This document shows, piece after piece, positions 34,396-46,846 of a stretch of DNA of 64,000 nt. Under the pieces are notes generated by a model. It was given only the letters and a program-made list of their open reading frames with translations, was not told the origin of the DNA and made no database searches. Every line of letters starts with the position of its first letter. Within the stretch, counting starts at the first letter, position 1. Origin of the DNA: Capsicum annuum (lineage: Eukaryota; Streptophyta; Magnoliopsida; Solanales; Solanaceae); contig NW_025856392.1 of assembly GCF_002878395.1 (NCBI RefSeq), positions 211,718 through 275,717 on the forward strand, written 5' to 3'. The translations under genes and the position numbers were made by a program.

Positions 34396-37300
34396 TTATC
34401 TCCCCCTTGGAATCATTCATCCTCGAATGATGGATACAATTTTGTTGAAGTTTTAGAAGTATGGAATAAGGAACGTAATCTTACATTAGGAATTTCATTT
34501 ACCTCAATGAAATATTCGTAGACATTCAAGAAGAGATTTATGGAATCACTATGCAAATTGTGTAAGAACAAATCATGAGATAACGAAACTTGACATCAAT
34601 ATGATTTTAACATGTGCTTTATGGCACAAGACTATAACATTGTAAGGCATGAATTTTCTAAGAATCATATGCCTAATTAAGATTGGTACAAGACATGAGT
34701 TGAGATTGATATTCTCGTTAGACATAAGAATAGAATCAAAACATTCTCTACCTTAAATAATACGACTAGTAGTCTTTAATTTTTTTTTTGTTTTTTTGTA
34801 ATGCTTCTCCACTATGATTTCAACTATGAATACCACATTCAACATCCGAAATCTTATAATTCCCACGCTCAATATGTTACTACAAGAGCTTGAGTCCAGC
34901 TGCATGGTACTTCCATGGTGAAACCTAACCCGGAGTAAAAAGATGCTAGCTTAAGCTTTGGGGACCCATATTCTACATCCTTTAAGAACACTTATCCATC
35001 TTATCACTATAATCAAACAGCCTTCTGCCTTAAATCGAGGAGTACTAACCATATAGTTCATGAGTTTCTGTCTTTATCAATCACCTCATTCAATCCTATC
35101 ATTACTTCACCTATTTCATGGATCTCCCCACTAAGACTAGTAATTTAATCGGTCTCACAAAGGTTTTTCCCATATATCTCCTTTATAACTTTTTATGTAA
35201 CAAAAGTTTGTCTCCTTCTTTACCCCTTCACCTATAACTTAGCTAAAGAAATCACCTCAAAATTTTCACATTCAAGAACATCTACTTCCCTACCTAAAAC
35301 ATCACTACTCTTTCATAACTACTATTATACTATCCTATGGTGGGTCAAGGACCTGAGCATGACCATTATGGAAAGGGGGTGACACTATTCCACTATAACT
35401 TAAACTTATTGAATTACTCAAGGAAGGACATGAGGTGAAGATACAATTGAGTAGACACGAAGGGCTTCACAAATTGAGTGGTTGGATCATAAGTAAAGAG
35501 TCGTTTGGCATAACACAACACAACATGATTTCTTAGGACAGACCACAGTGAGAGACATGGTTACACATATCATGAGCTATATAACATAAAACTGAAATTT
35601 GCCTAGTTAAAAACTAAGACAAGGATTGACTCTTGATGTGATTGACCCTTATTTGAAGAACTAAAATTTTCCATTAGTTAGCATAAACTTTATCACTTTG
35701 GATAATTCTAGCATAGAATGAATCAGTGACATATAGAAATATATTTTATTAGGACCAAGCATGTTGTTAGACATAGATCTTTATGGATCATGAGCAACAT
35801 AACATATGGCTTGAATACTTGAAGGATTGGGTCATTGAAAGACATTATTTCTTCAAGTATGCAGGTCGGAGTATGACATGAGTTACATAAAGAGATCAAA
35901 TCTTAGTCATAAGAAAGACATAAATATATAAGACATTGGTAGATATCCATTCAAATCGAAGTAGGAGGAGTTTTCTTGAATAGGAATTGACTTTTCATGA
36001 TTCTTACTTGAAACTTGACACCACAAGAAAATTTAGGAACTACTTTAATCCAGCATCCCCCCCTTAGATCAATGTAACACTCCTAGACTTGCGTACATAA
36101 CCTCATATAAAAATCTATAACCATGACTCTCAATACAAAAAATACATCACCATGTACTTAAACTCCAAACTATCCATGAAGAAATATACTCTGAAGTCCT
36201 CGCTTTCTGAAAATACTGCTCTTAACTTTTGATAGCCTCTATAGCCATCACTGTACAACTCTCACTCTCATAAGTGTACACATAAACACTTCTTATCACA
36301 AAAGGGGTATCAATATACAGATGAACACAAAATCCCCTCAATAATTTTAATATAAGATACTAAATTTTTTCTAGAACATCCCTTTCAGGGACACTAATCA
36401 TAATTTACTCTAAACCCCAAAGTCATCAACTTACAACTACCATTATCATAGGCATAGACGCCCACGCTTCTAAACATTTAACACTCCATCTTCAATTCCT
36501 TAGAATATAATCTTTACACCTCTAATCAAACAACTTGCAACTTAACAAAATTTATGAAACTATACCAAAGGCGCACATTGCCTACATATATCTCATCAGT
36601 TCAAATCTAAAGAACACCATACAATAACTTTTGAAACTTCTCCAAACTATAAGATTCAATAACAAAATCTAGGCACACGTGACACTCATACCCATGATGC
36701 CTTATCTAAGACATATTACCTCGAGGTTCAACTTATTCCTATACACTCACGTTCTTATCTACTTAATGATTCAACCACAATTCATCCTTTCACTATTTTT
36801 CTCATGTATACACTACATCACAATTGACCACTCATTATTCCATAAGTTTCAAACCTAGGTTATTGCACACCTCACATCAACCCTACAAGTTCGTTCCCAC
36901 AAAATACATGTCATTAGTCTTAAGATACTATTCTTATCACCATACCTCATATGTAACATTTAGCTTATTGACTAATGACAATCATTTAACACCGATGAAG
37001 CATGCCATATATTATACTAGTACATCAAATAGAAATATTAACCTAAGCCTCTTACTTCCCTTTACTATGACTCATAAGTTCATCCTCTCCACGATATTAC
37101 TACTACACCTCAAAATCCACTACATACCTTCTTACATTAAGTCTACTTACCCATGCCTACATTCTCACTATCACAAAATTCCATAAACACTAATGAGTCT
37201 CTACCCATAATATATTGACTAGTCTTTCCCTTTCTATTTATAACCTATAACTGATTCCTATAACCACCATAACTATCCACTCTAGGCTCCTTCCCTAGTT

Positions 37301-37742
37301 TGAATCAATAATAATCATATCCAACACTTCCTTTACAAACTACCATAAAATCTATAAATCTTGCTATAACATAAGCCAACTACCATAAAAAAAAAATGAC
37401 CCCTCAATCAAAGGGTTATACAACTAAACAAACTTATTTTTCCAAAAGTCACCCTCACTTGGAACGCTAACGTTATGACTTCATGTCACCAACTTTTAGA
37501 CCATCTTATTACTAATAGGTCATGAAACTTTAACATATACTACTACCTAGGTGGAAATACAGTTCCAACATTCTCCTACACATCATTACCCATATGCATG
37601 ACATCTGCAACAAGACTTTTTAAAGAGGGACTGAATACATTTCATACCTCAGGCTAAAAAATATAATTTTTTCAAGATAAGGTACACACTCGAATCGATA
37701 CACCTTGAAGCACTAATGGACTCCCCTAGGACCATAAACCAT
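34396..37742 (-). other. non-coding interior of the LARD-like element
   Basis: Starting from the polypurine tract AAGGGGGAG (minus, 34400-34410), about 3.3 kb shows no recognisable protein. The longest ORF (36824-37186, plus) is a Thr/His/Ser/Tyr-rich low-complexity run on the antisense strand and looks accidental. A C8 run followed by TGTAACAC at 36050-36080 imitates an LTR boundary but has no partner. I see no gene here. Confidence 0.55.
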
Positions 37743-37754
37743 TCTCTGATACCA
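37743..37754 (-). other. primer-binding site (tRNA-Met), minus strand
   Basis: The minus strand reads TGGTATCAGAGA, 11 of 12 matches to the common site, adjacent to the LTR end at 37755. Confidence 0.8.
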
Positions 37755-39949
37755 TGTTTTTCATGACCTAAACCGAGACCTAGGAAACTGCGAGCATCTT
37801 AAACCACGAAGGCCCGAGAGCTCTTCTCTAGTGAAAATCATATACATAATTCATAAACTATAAGGAAATGTGGAAAACAAAATGGAATCATGGTCATCTA
37901 ATTTCAAAAAAACTATATGATTATAATTTCAACTAGACCCATATCTATCTAACACCTGTCTGCAAAATCTCTACTAAATGAAAGAAAACAAAATCTATTT
38001 GAAGATTAGGACAAGGCTGCCAGTAGGACCATAAAGTAAAGATAATGAAATAATGAGATAAGACTTTCTGAAATAAAGGAGGCTCACCAACTGTAATTGT
38101 CTGACATTGGTATACAGCTTTGTGGGGCCCTGGGACTGATCCTTAGATCATGAAATATAAGGGGTCAATACAAATATACACCTATGCAGAGTTATAAAAA
38201 ATAACATAGTTTTATATAACATAAGTGAGAGCAATTTATGAAATATTTTACATATGATATATGAAAACACATCGGCATTCTTTAAAGACTTGGAAATATT
38301 TCTTTTAAACCTTGACCCCCTATTTATTTTAATTTTGATTTAGATGGTACACCCTACAATCTATAATTTCATGGGCTACATAGAATATCCCTTGACTCGG
38401 CGGCTAAGTACCCAATCCATGTTTGTCGTATGGATTGGAGTATCTATAAGGGGGACACACAAGATCACATCGCAGGGTTCAAAAATCCCTAGTCAAATCA
38501 ACATATCATGGGAGTGCACAAAGCCACAAAGCAAGGCTGCTAACTTTAGTCCTAATTTGGAATGACATGAATAAAGGTACACAAGATCACCAGGTAGGGT
38601 ACCATAATCCTGTGTCGGCAAAGCACAGTTTCTAGCATTGAGTCTTTCAACTTGTACTTTCTTTGCATAACTATCTAACTCTCTTTAAGCCCATTTTCAA
38701 CCTTTTCTAAACAAGCATCTTTCTTAATTCAAAATTTGAGTAAAATCTGTATTTTAGTATATTCTGAATCTGCTATGGCATTTATTTGATTAATATCGTC
38801 ATACCAAGACATGCAATTCGTATCTCTAAGCCATAAAGTATCAAGTTATAGTATCTTCATTAAAAAAATATTTAGACCACTAAAACATTCAAACAGTACA
38901 ACAAAACTCATATTTCTAAAACATCTGTCAAAGTATGCAAAAATCCACTCTTTTTAACATCTGAACAAATGGTAGTCAATTTCTTAAAATAATTTTTCAA
39001 TTCTTTTAATTTTCATATTCCGACCTTACAAGCAAAAAATATCCCTCTCTTCAATTCACAATCAACATAAAATTCATAATTGATAGTAAAACCCTTGATT
39101 CATACTTTAAGATTTACAATTGAGTAATCCACGACTTGTCAATCAAGAAATAACACCACGAGAGGGAAAATTCATTATTCGCTCTCTCAATTCATGTATC
39201 AAAACTGAAAACACATATATACACATACAAGAGAAAATCAATTTAGAGGGGAAGGCCTCAAGACCAAAACATTATACCATTGTTAAAGGATTTCATGATT
39301 TGGTTATTTAAGCAATTGTTCAAAACCCTCTTTATAAACATGATTGTGTATCTTTAAACTTGATAAAAACCACAAAACTTATTCCTAATGATTTTAGGAT
39401 AGTCCCACATACCTTAAATTACTTAGTTTAAAGATTAAAACCCGAATCTTTATTTATTTCACGAAAATCTTGAATTGAAAGTCTTGAATTCTTGCCTTGA
39501 AGGAAAACCCTAATTTCTTTTGTCCTTGAGAGTAGAGAGGATTGAGATCTATTTAAAACTAATAAATATGGATTATAATGCTTAGGGTATAATTTAAATT
39601 TGTTGAGAAGGAGCTTGAGATAGGAAAGTTCCAAAATACCCCTAAAAAACTAAAGATTGAAAAAATTCTTCATTCGATGACCAAGATTGACGGACCATCA
39701 CTTAGGTGATGAATCGTCACCTAAGTCATCACTTTTGGGCTGGAAATTACCCCTTACTGTCCTAGGACGACACCTAGGGCTTATGGGTCGTCACTTAGTT
39801 CACAACTCATCAATTTAGTCGTCACCTAGTTGACAAGTCTTCAACTTTGTCATCACTTCTTAGAAGTCAGACACTTTAAAGTAAAATGAAATAAATTTTA
39901 ACTCCATTATTGAATTAAGGTTAAACCGGTGGCATTGAAAAGAAGACTC
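37755..39949 (-). repeat. 5' LTR of the LARD-like element, truncated
   Basis: It aligns with 31779-33905 of the other copy and stops at GAAGACTCA, exactly where the MITE and its target duplication begin in the other copy. It keeps a perfect donor word, AAG|GTATGT, on the minus strand (39415-39407), and the word cluster at 39660-39860. Confidence 0.8.
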
Positions 39950-40794
39950 ATTTATATTATATCACAATGTTAGATTTGGATTCTTTGTATATTGTGGATA
40001 TTAGTATGATTTGAGTAAAATCTTCAAGATGGCTATGTTGCATGCTATTAATAGATCAATGATAGGTATTAGCATATTCAGATTATAGGTCATAATTCAG
40101 AGGTTTACTTCAGGGTTATGTTATTAGATGGTTTCGAGGATGTGATTCCATTATTAGGATGGCGAGTGGTCAATAAAGGAAGCTTACAACTAGTAGATAA
40201 TACAACCAAACTACAACTCCCTTAAGATGCATAAGCGATCATTGTCAAATATATAACCCAACAAAGATTGAGATCGAATCCCACATGGAATATGGTGATA
40301 ATTAAATCGTATGTAATTTTAATGACTACTAGTTGACAATTTACATGAAATATGGGGTTTTATAAGTAAATTATGAATTCAAATTTAGTTGGTTTCAAGT
40401 ATTCAATGATAAATTCACAAACTTATATCTATTGATAGATGAACTAGGATTAGTCAAATTATTGATGAATTCATATGAACAAAGTAACTACAGGTCAAAT
40501 AAGCTCAAATATTCACCTAGATGTTTCCAAACCTATTTATTGTATAATTCTTTTGACAGAAAGTGATTAAAGTAATAAGTCATGTTTGGCTTCAAATGAA
40601 TAATCACATTAGAGCATTGTTTATTAGAGTGAGGTTAGAAGCACTAAATCCCTTTTGTTAAAACTTAGGGCTTGTTCTAATTCTTGTAACATTAGAAATC
40701 TTTAAAAGCAATACAACTAACAATGAAATTATGTATGTTAATAGAATTCACAATAACATTCACCCTAGAATTTATATTTAGCCAAGAATTCCAC
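39950..40794. other. stretch without a recognised gene
   Basis: AT-rich sequence joins the truncated LTR to the dispersed repeat. I saw no open frame of note and no clear match elsewhere in the window. It could be part of the dispersed repeat copy that continues at 40795. Confidence 0.3.
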
Positions 40795-40966
40795 AAACCT
40801 AGTTATAGGGGTTTTATCCACTCATAAAAATATAAGAGATAAAAGCAATTGATCTTATAGTGTAATTATTGTATCTTACAAAGAAGAAATTAAATCCATA
40901 AATACGTTGCAAAATCCACAAAATAGCATTTTCAAACCCACACAAACATTTCTCCTAAGAGAATAC
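40795..40966. repeat. dispersed repeat copy A, left part
   Basis: It aligns with 53772-53941, for example CACAAAATAGCATTTTCAAA in both, up to AGAGAATAC. Immediately after that word the LINE tail begins here while the other copy continues. Confidence 0.7.
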
Positions 40967-41090
40967 AACAATAACAACAACATACCCAGTGTATTCCTAC
41001 CTAGTGGGGTATGGAGAGGGTAGAGTATTTGCAAACCATAACTCTACCTCAGGTGAAGTAGAGAGGTTATTTTTGATAGACCCCTAACTT
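40967..41090 (-). repeat. LINE/SINE-type 3' tail
   Basis: On the minus strand the block runs from a GGTCTATCAAAAATAACC start, through a GAGGTAGAG...CTACCCTC core, to ACTGGGTATGTTGTTGTTAT. Blocks of this type form the 3' end of plant RTE LINEs and of the SINEs that borrow their machinery. Here it is contiguous with the LINE, so it is most simply the LINE 3' end. Confidence 0.6.
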
Positions 41091-43390
41091 AAAACCAATA
41101 ATATTATAGAAAACACAAAACATAAATGCATATAAGCTTGAACTGGCAAAATAAACTAACAATGTTAGCCACAAGATAATACTAGAGCCAAAAGATACTA
41201 CTAAAAACTATATATCAAAAAACATAGACAACACCCAACCCACGAACAAAAAACTTCCAAAACAAAATAGGAATGCCCCCTACTGTTACCAATGCACTCC
41301 CATCTCCTAACCCTCTATCCTAATTTATATCTTACATACCTTCTTATAAAGGGTAATGTAATCCGTAAGTTGTAAATGCTTCATATCATGCCTAATCACC
41401 TCCCTCTAATATTTATTTAGCCTACCTCTACCCTACCTAAAATCATCCATAGTCAGTATCTCACACCTATGCACTGGAGCATCAGAACCCTTCCTTATCA
41501 CATACCAAAACATATGTAACCTTAATTTTTGCATTTTGTCCTCCACTGAAGTGACTCCCACTTTCACCCAAATAATCTCATTCCTCATTATATCTTTCCT
41601 GGTATGCCCATACATCTATCGCAATATCTTTATCTCTACTTCCTTTAACTTTTAGATATGGGAGTTTTTAACTGGCCAGCACTTCGCTCTATACAACATA
41701 GCTGGTCAGACTAGAACTTTGTAAAAGTTACCTTAAAGATTTGGGGGAACTTTCTTATCACATAAAACTCCTAAAGTGAGCTTACTTTACAACCACCCTT
41801 CCTTAATATGATGTATGACACCCTCATCAATATTCTTATTTCCTTGAATCAATAACCCTAGATACTTGAAACACTCCCTCTTATGAATGGCCTGCGAGTC
41901 CAACTTCATATCCATACTAGTCTCCTGAGACACATCGCTAAACATACACTCTAAGTACTCCATCTTAGTCCTGCTCAAACAAAATCCTTTAGACTCAAAG
42001 GTCTGTCTCAAAATCTCTAACTAATCATTAACTCCTCCCTGAGTCTCGTACATCAATACCACAACATCAGTAAATAGCATACACCATGGTACTCCCCTTT
42101 GAATATGTCGCATTAATATATCCTTCACCAAGGCAAATAAGAATGGTCTAAGAGTTGATCCCTGGTAGAACTCTTTCAACACCTGAAAGTGCTATGAATC
42201 TCTACCTACCATACTTATGAGTCTTTGCACCATCATATATATCTTGGATCAACTTAATGTATGCCACGAGCACCCGTATAGCCTTCAATTAAATCCACAG
42301 AATCTCCCCAGGAACTTTTTTATATGTCTTCTCAATATAAATAAACACCATGTGCAAGTCCTTCTTCTTCTTCTGAAACTACTTCACTTATCTCCTTACA
42401 ATGTGAATGGCCTCAGTAGCTTAGCGACCTGACATCAAACAAAACTGATTCTTAAAGATAGTCATGATCCTTCTCATTCTCAACTCTACCACCCATTCCA
42501 AAACATTCATAGTATGACTCAATAACTTAATCCCTCTATATTTATTGCAACTCTTAATGTCTCCCTTATTCTTAAATAATGGAATCGTAGTACTCCATCT
42601 CCACACTTCAAACATCTTTGTCTCCCTACAAATAATGTTATTCAACCTTATCTGCCACTCCAAACCTACCCCACCAATGTTCTTTCAAAACTCCATTAGG
42701 ATCATGTATATTCCCATCCCCCTACCCAGACACATCCTGCGAATAGACACCTTGACCTCCTTAACCTAAATACGCCTATAATAATCATAATTGTAATACT
42801 CCTCAGACTTATCTAACTCTCCAAACAAGAAACCTTAGTCCCCCTCATTTTTTAATAGTTTATAAAAATAGGACTGCCACCTTTTCCAAATGAGGGCATC
42901 CTTAACAAACACTGTACCATCCTCTCCCTTCATACATTTCACTTGGTCAAGGTCATAAGCCCTCTGCTCCCTATCATTTGAAAGCCTATACAACTTCTTA
43001 TCGTTATTTTTCTCCTCTAAAGCCGTATACAAGCTCTCAAAAGCTATTGTCTTAGCTGAAGTAACCACTAACATAGCCTCTTTTCTAGCTACCTTATACT
43101 TCACCTTATTTTTCTACCTCTCTTCATCATCCTTTCTCTTAACAAACTTAGCATAATCCACCATATTATACTCAACCTTCCTCTTAGCCTCTTCTTTTCA
43201 CTACCAGTCCCCTCGATGCTTACCAAATTATCCTTTTGAGATGCCTAACACCTCTCTAGTTGTCTCCCTAAAGTAACTAGAAGTACTATCCCCCATACTA
43301 TCCATACCCCCTCTTCTCTCCTAAGCCCCCCTACTCTTCAACTTCTCTCTTATCTCCAAAACATTAGCCAAAGTAAAGCTACCCTACTTG
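40967..43390 (-). mobile_element. RTE-type LINE, 5'-truncated, minus strand
   Basis: A single minus-strand reading region encodes a pre-RT segment (43104-42835: ALEEKNNDKKLYRL, then DLDQVKCMKGEDG) and RT (42663-42050). Typical blocks are IPLFKNKGDIKSCNKYRGIK and NQFCLMSGR. A C-terminal segment follows at 42011-41433 (SRTKMEYLECMFSD, VGVTSVEDKM). A 3' untranslated region and an AAC-rich tail, (TTG)n on the minus strand, lie at 40967-41090. The RT box reads FTDV (42074-42063) where an Asp pair is expected. The apurinic endonuclease half is missing, the usual result of incomplete target-primed reverse transcription. Frames shift several times. It is non-functional. Confidence 0.8.
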
Positions 43391-43921
43391 ATGGCTCATT
43401 AGATGTGTTGAAATTTGTCACTCAAATCATCTCTAGGTTCCAGTTAAACCTTCATTCTTTTTTGACTTAATGGAAGAGCTGATAGTTCGTATCCCTTGGA
43501 AGACTATCACTTTATTTCATCACAAAGATTGGAAAACTCTAACAATTTATTATTGTCTTATGGTTTTTTGGTGGCTTTTTGGACCCTTGATAACCGATTA
43601 TATTGTTTTATCACATCATGTACTTCTCTAACATGTTATCTTTAACTATAGTGGAAAGTATAGTATTCTGTCACTCTATTGGTGGTTCATCAAGTGAACC
43701 ACCACTTAGTATTTTAATCATAAATAAATATTTATTGGTCATTGGGTAATTATGCTGTAGTTAAACATCAACGCCATCAAAACTACAAAAATTTGCTTAA
43801 AAACTCACAATTCTCCTATGTCAAAAGAGTAAAATATGTCATCATTTGCTAGACATCAACATCCTCAGCTTAAAAAATTTTCTTATCCTCAAGCAACAAT
43901 ATAAAACTTAATTACACAGAT
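43391..43921. repeat. dispersed repeat copy A, middle part
   Basis: It aligns with 54062-54460 (TGATGGCTCAT start, CACTCAAA.CATC, GTAATTATGCTGTAGTTAAACA). It is interrupted at 43922 by the solo LTR. Function and class are not recognised. Confidence 0.65.
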
Positions 43922-46841
43922 TGTAATACCCCAAAAATCCCAAATCAATATTAGAGCCATGTACCAAGCTCAAGAATAGTACATTATGGTTATTTTATAG
44001 TTTATGAGTAGGTTATATGTATATTAAGGCTTCAAATAAACACCCAGCTATCAAACGAATCAAAACGTTCCTTACCGATTGAATTCTTGAGAACGATATT
44101 TGTATAGTCAACTTCAAATGAGCATATCTATCATTATACTTGGAATTTTTGAGTTCATGACCTAGAAACAGAAATATAATTGAATTATATTTCTAACGAT
44201 ACCAATTTCACTTAAATTCGATATCGGAGCAAAGAGTTATTCCTATTTTACTCCAGCATGTCAGGCTGGAAACTGTGTGACGACATTCGTTGTATCTTAC
44301 CACATTTGTGATGCCCTACCATGAAGGTTTTCAGCCTTACCTAAGTGACAACATTCGTGGTATCTTACCACATTTGTGACGCCCTATCACAAAGGTCGTC
44401 AGCCTTAGGCAGAATCTAGCTCTTATGTGACGACATTCGTGGTAACTTACTATATTTGTGATGCCTTACCATGAAGGTCGTCAGCCTTAAGCAGAAACCA
44501 GCTCCTAAGTGAAGGCATTCATAGTAGCTTACCACATTCGTGATGCCTTACCACGAAGGTCGTCAGACTTAGGCAGAAACCATCAATTCCAGCTCCTGCG
44601 TGACGACATTTTTTACGGCTTGTCACATTTTTGACGCCTTGCCACAAATGTCGTCAGCTATGATTTTTAGTAACTGGGAATTTATTTTATAAGGGTATTT
44701 TGGTATTTTCCTTCACCTTCCACGACTTATAACCCTTAAAAGGTGTAATTTTTCCTATTTTTCTTCAATTAAGCATCTTAAAAACCCTCTCTTACACTCT
44801 CAACCACAAAATTAGGGTTTTTTTTCAAGATCATCTCCTCAAGATCAAGCCTAAGGAATTCTTCAAGAACCTTCAGAAACATTAGATCTCTTTCAAGATT
44901 CAATCACTAATATATGCGTAGTGTTTATCTATGGATCCAATCCGTTCATAGAGCTCAAGAACCATATTTTAAATATTATTTTGTAAATTTTTTGTGGTGA
45001 TATAAGTATGAACATGTTGATGATTGTTGTTTAAGTTTCAATATGATGTCTAAAGGTGTTTTCATGGAATATATATGTTTGTTATTTGAAAACCATAAAC
45101 TTTAGGTGGTTTAATATGGTGCAAGTAAGAAACTCACCTATGCCTTAAAAAATGCATGCAAGGTGTTTGATAAAATACTTAGGATGCTAGAAATTCATGT
45201 TTGTATTGTTCTATGATGTCTAAATGACAAGTCAATGTTAGCTATATACTTCAATATGAATCCCATGCTTTTCATTTGTTGCTATTGTGGTGGTATGAAG
45301 TATGTAAGATAATGGAGATATACAATATGTACACGAAATATATCCATGCATTCTCTACAATCTTTAAGATGTTGAATAACTATATGAAATATGATACCCC
45401 CTACTTATGATATTATGAATTGTGGACTCAAATCTTGTGTTCAAGTCATGTCATCTGTGTCAATTTTCTTTTATCGAGTCTTGGGGCTATTCGTACTAAA
45501 AAAACATAGTTGTGTGCCTAGATCCATGTCATATTTTCATGATAATCTTAGTCAAGCTATAATCTATAGAACTCAATCAGTCATGTGACTCAGGAAACCT
45601 CAAAAATCTCATGATCTCAGTTAACTCTCAGATAATAGTACTGCTTCGTCAGTCAACGAAAGTCAGTTAATCTGTCCATGTACAGTCAATTGAATCATGT
45701 TTAGTCTCTTCAGATGGGAGTAGAAGTTAGCACCGAGTGAACCCAAGGATGGGGACTCACCTACCAATTTTAGGGTGTGATTCTTAGCAGTCATCCTTAT
45801 GTTCCAGAACTACGTAGCCAGCGTAGGTTAAGACATCTTAGACTGTCATATTAAGGTAGATAAGGTAGCTTAACCTGTTAGTTTAGGGTCCCACTATTCT
45901 CACTTTGAGTACCTGCCAGATAAGGGTCACTCACAACTGTCCTTACCAGTGGCGCAGTATTGATACCCCTCCAGTCGGTAATGAGATTAGACCCCAGCTT
46001 AGCTGTAATGGTATACATGGGGCATGTCGGTTAAACAACTACCCCCCACAGTTTCAGTATCAGTCTTATTACAGAACTCAGAAAATTCTTCAAATATCAG
46101 TATACCAGGACTGTTAGATATGGTCAAATTCAGTTATAGCATGGAACTCAGAGAGTTCAACCAGATTCAGGGTTGCCAGATACAGTCATCCATGATATCA
46201 GAACTATGGTTCCAGCCATGTATTAGCATATAGATTTAGCCATTACGTACTCACGATCTTAGTTACTATGTATGTATGTTTTCACTATTACGTTCATATC
46301 AGTCAGTCAGTTAGCATTGTTTATGCATGAAAACCCTGTTTATATTTAGCCTACCTCACTCGTATACTCAGTACATCCGCTCGTACTGGTGCATTCTTTT
46401 CATGTTACCCCATAGGTTCAGAGACACGAACTCCAGATTGGCAGTAGCCATAGCATTTCCAGTCGGAGAGATTCAGTGAGTCCTCTTCATTCGAGGACAA
46501 TATGATTGGATTTATTCATTATTATTTTAGCCAGTTATCAGTTTATGGAGTTAGTTAGAGACATGTTCCTTCAACTCCTTCTTGCAGACAGTACTTAGAG
46601 ACGTTCGGATTTACGCTCAAATTTAGCTTTCAGATTCAGTTTTCTGTTCTTTTGGGTATTTTTTCCCATATGGATGTTACATTATTTCAGTTGAACCTTA
46701 TGGACTATTGTGCATCTTTTCTACATTATTATGTCATGAATTGTAGTGTACAGGTACAGATATCAGTCATGAGTTAGCTTGTGGTCCCTCGAGGTCATAA
46801 GCACCATGTAGTGTTCCGTTTCAGAAAATTAGGGCATTACA
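43922..46841 (+). mobile_element. solo LTR with intact target-site duplication
   Basis: The unit starts TGTAATACCCC and ends AGGGCATTACA, and is bounded by CAGAT on both sides (43917-43921 and 46842-46846). No internal region, primer site or polypurine tract adjoins it, so the LTRs of one element recombined. It shares the overall plan of the LTRs at 23089 and 55113. These share a word cluster, an AAACCCT/AATTAGGG leader and the GAACCCAAGGATGGGG and GGCATGTCGGTTAAACAAC regions. It carries the tandem repeat at 44277-44655. Confidence 0.9.
44277..44655. repeat. five-unit tandem repeat with internal palindromes
   Basis: Units begin at about 44277, 44345, 44427, 44509 and 44600, with spacings of 68, 82, 82 and 91 bases. 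Each holds GTGACGACATTCGTGG early and CACGAAGGTCGTCAG late, which are near reverse complements, so each unit can fold on itself. The last unit is the most diverged. Confidence 0.85.
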
Positions 46842-46846
46842 CAGAT

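Larger units (their letters stand above)
31779..39949 (-). mobile_element. large non-autonomous LTR element (LARD-like), minus strand
   Basis: Two long direct repeats, 31779-34395 and 37755-39949, flank 3.36 kb. On the minus strand the right copy is followed by a primer site (37743-37754), and the left copy is preceded by a polypurine tract (34400-34410), so the element reads right to left. The interior shows no gag, protease, RT or integrase motif on either strand. A long LTR pair with a non-coding interior fits large retrotransposon derivatives mobilised in trans. The right LTR is truncated at 39949, so no target duplication can be tested. Confidence 0.7.

Noticed and set aside
36040..36090. 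C8 run followed by TGTAACAC, resembling a second LTR boundary
   Set aside because: No matching LTR body or partner boundary was found. It is probably a chance or degraded copy inside the LARD interior.
36824..37186. A 120-residue plus-strand ORF in the LARD-like element
   Set aside because: It is Thr/His/Ser/Tyr-rich low complexity on the antisense strand of the element with no motif. It is best explained by CA/AT-rich composition.
44277..44655. CRISPR-like array of direct repeats
   Set aside because: Spacings are unequal, the between-repeat sequence is itself repeated, and the locus is inside a plant LTR. It is a tandem repeat.
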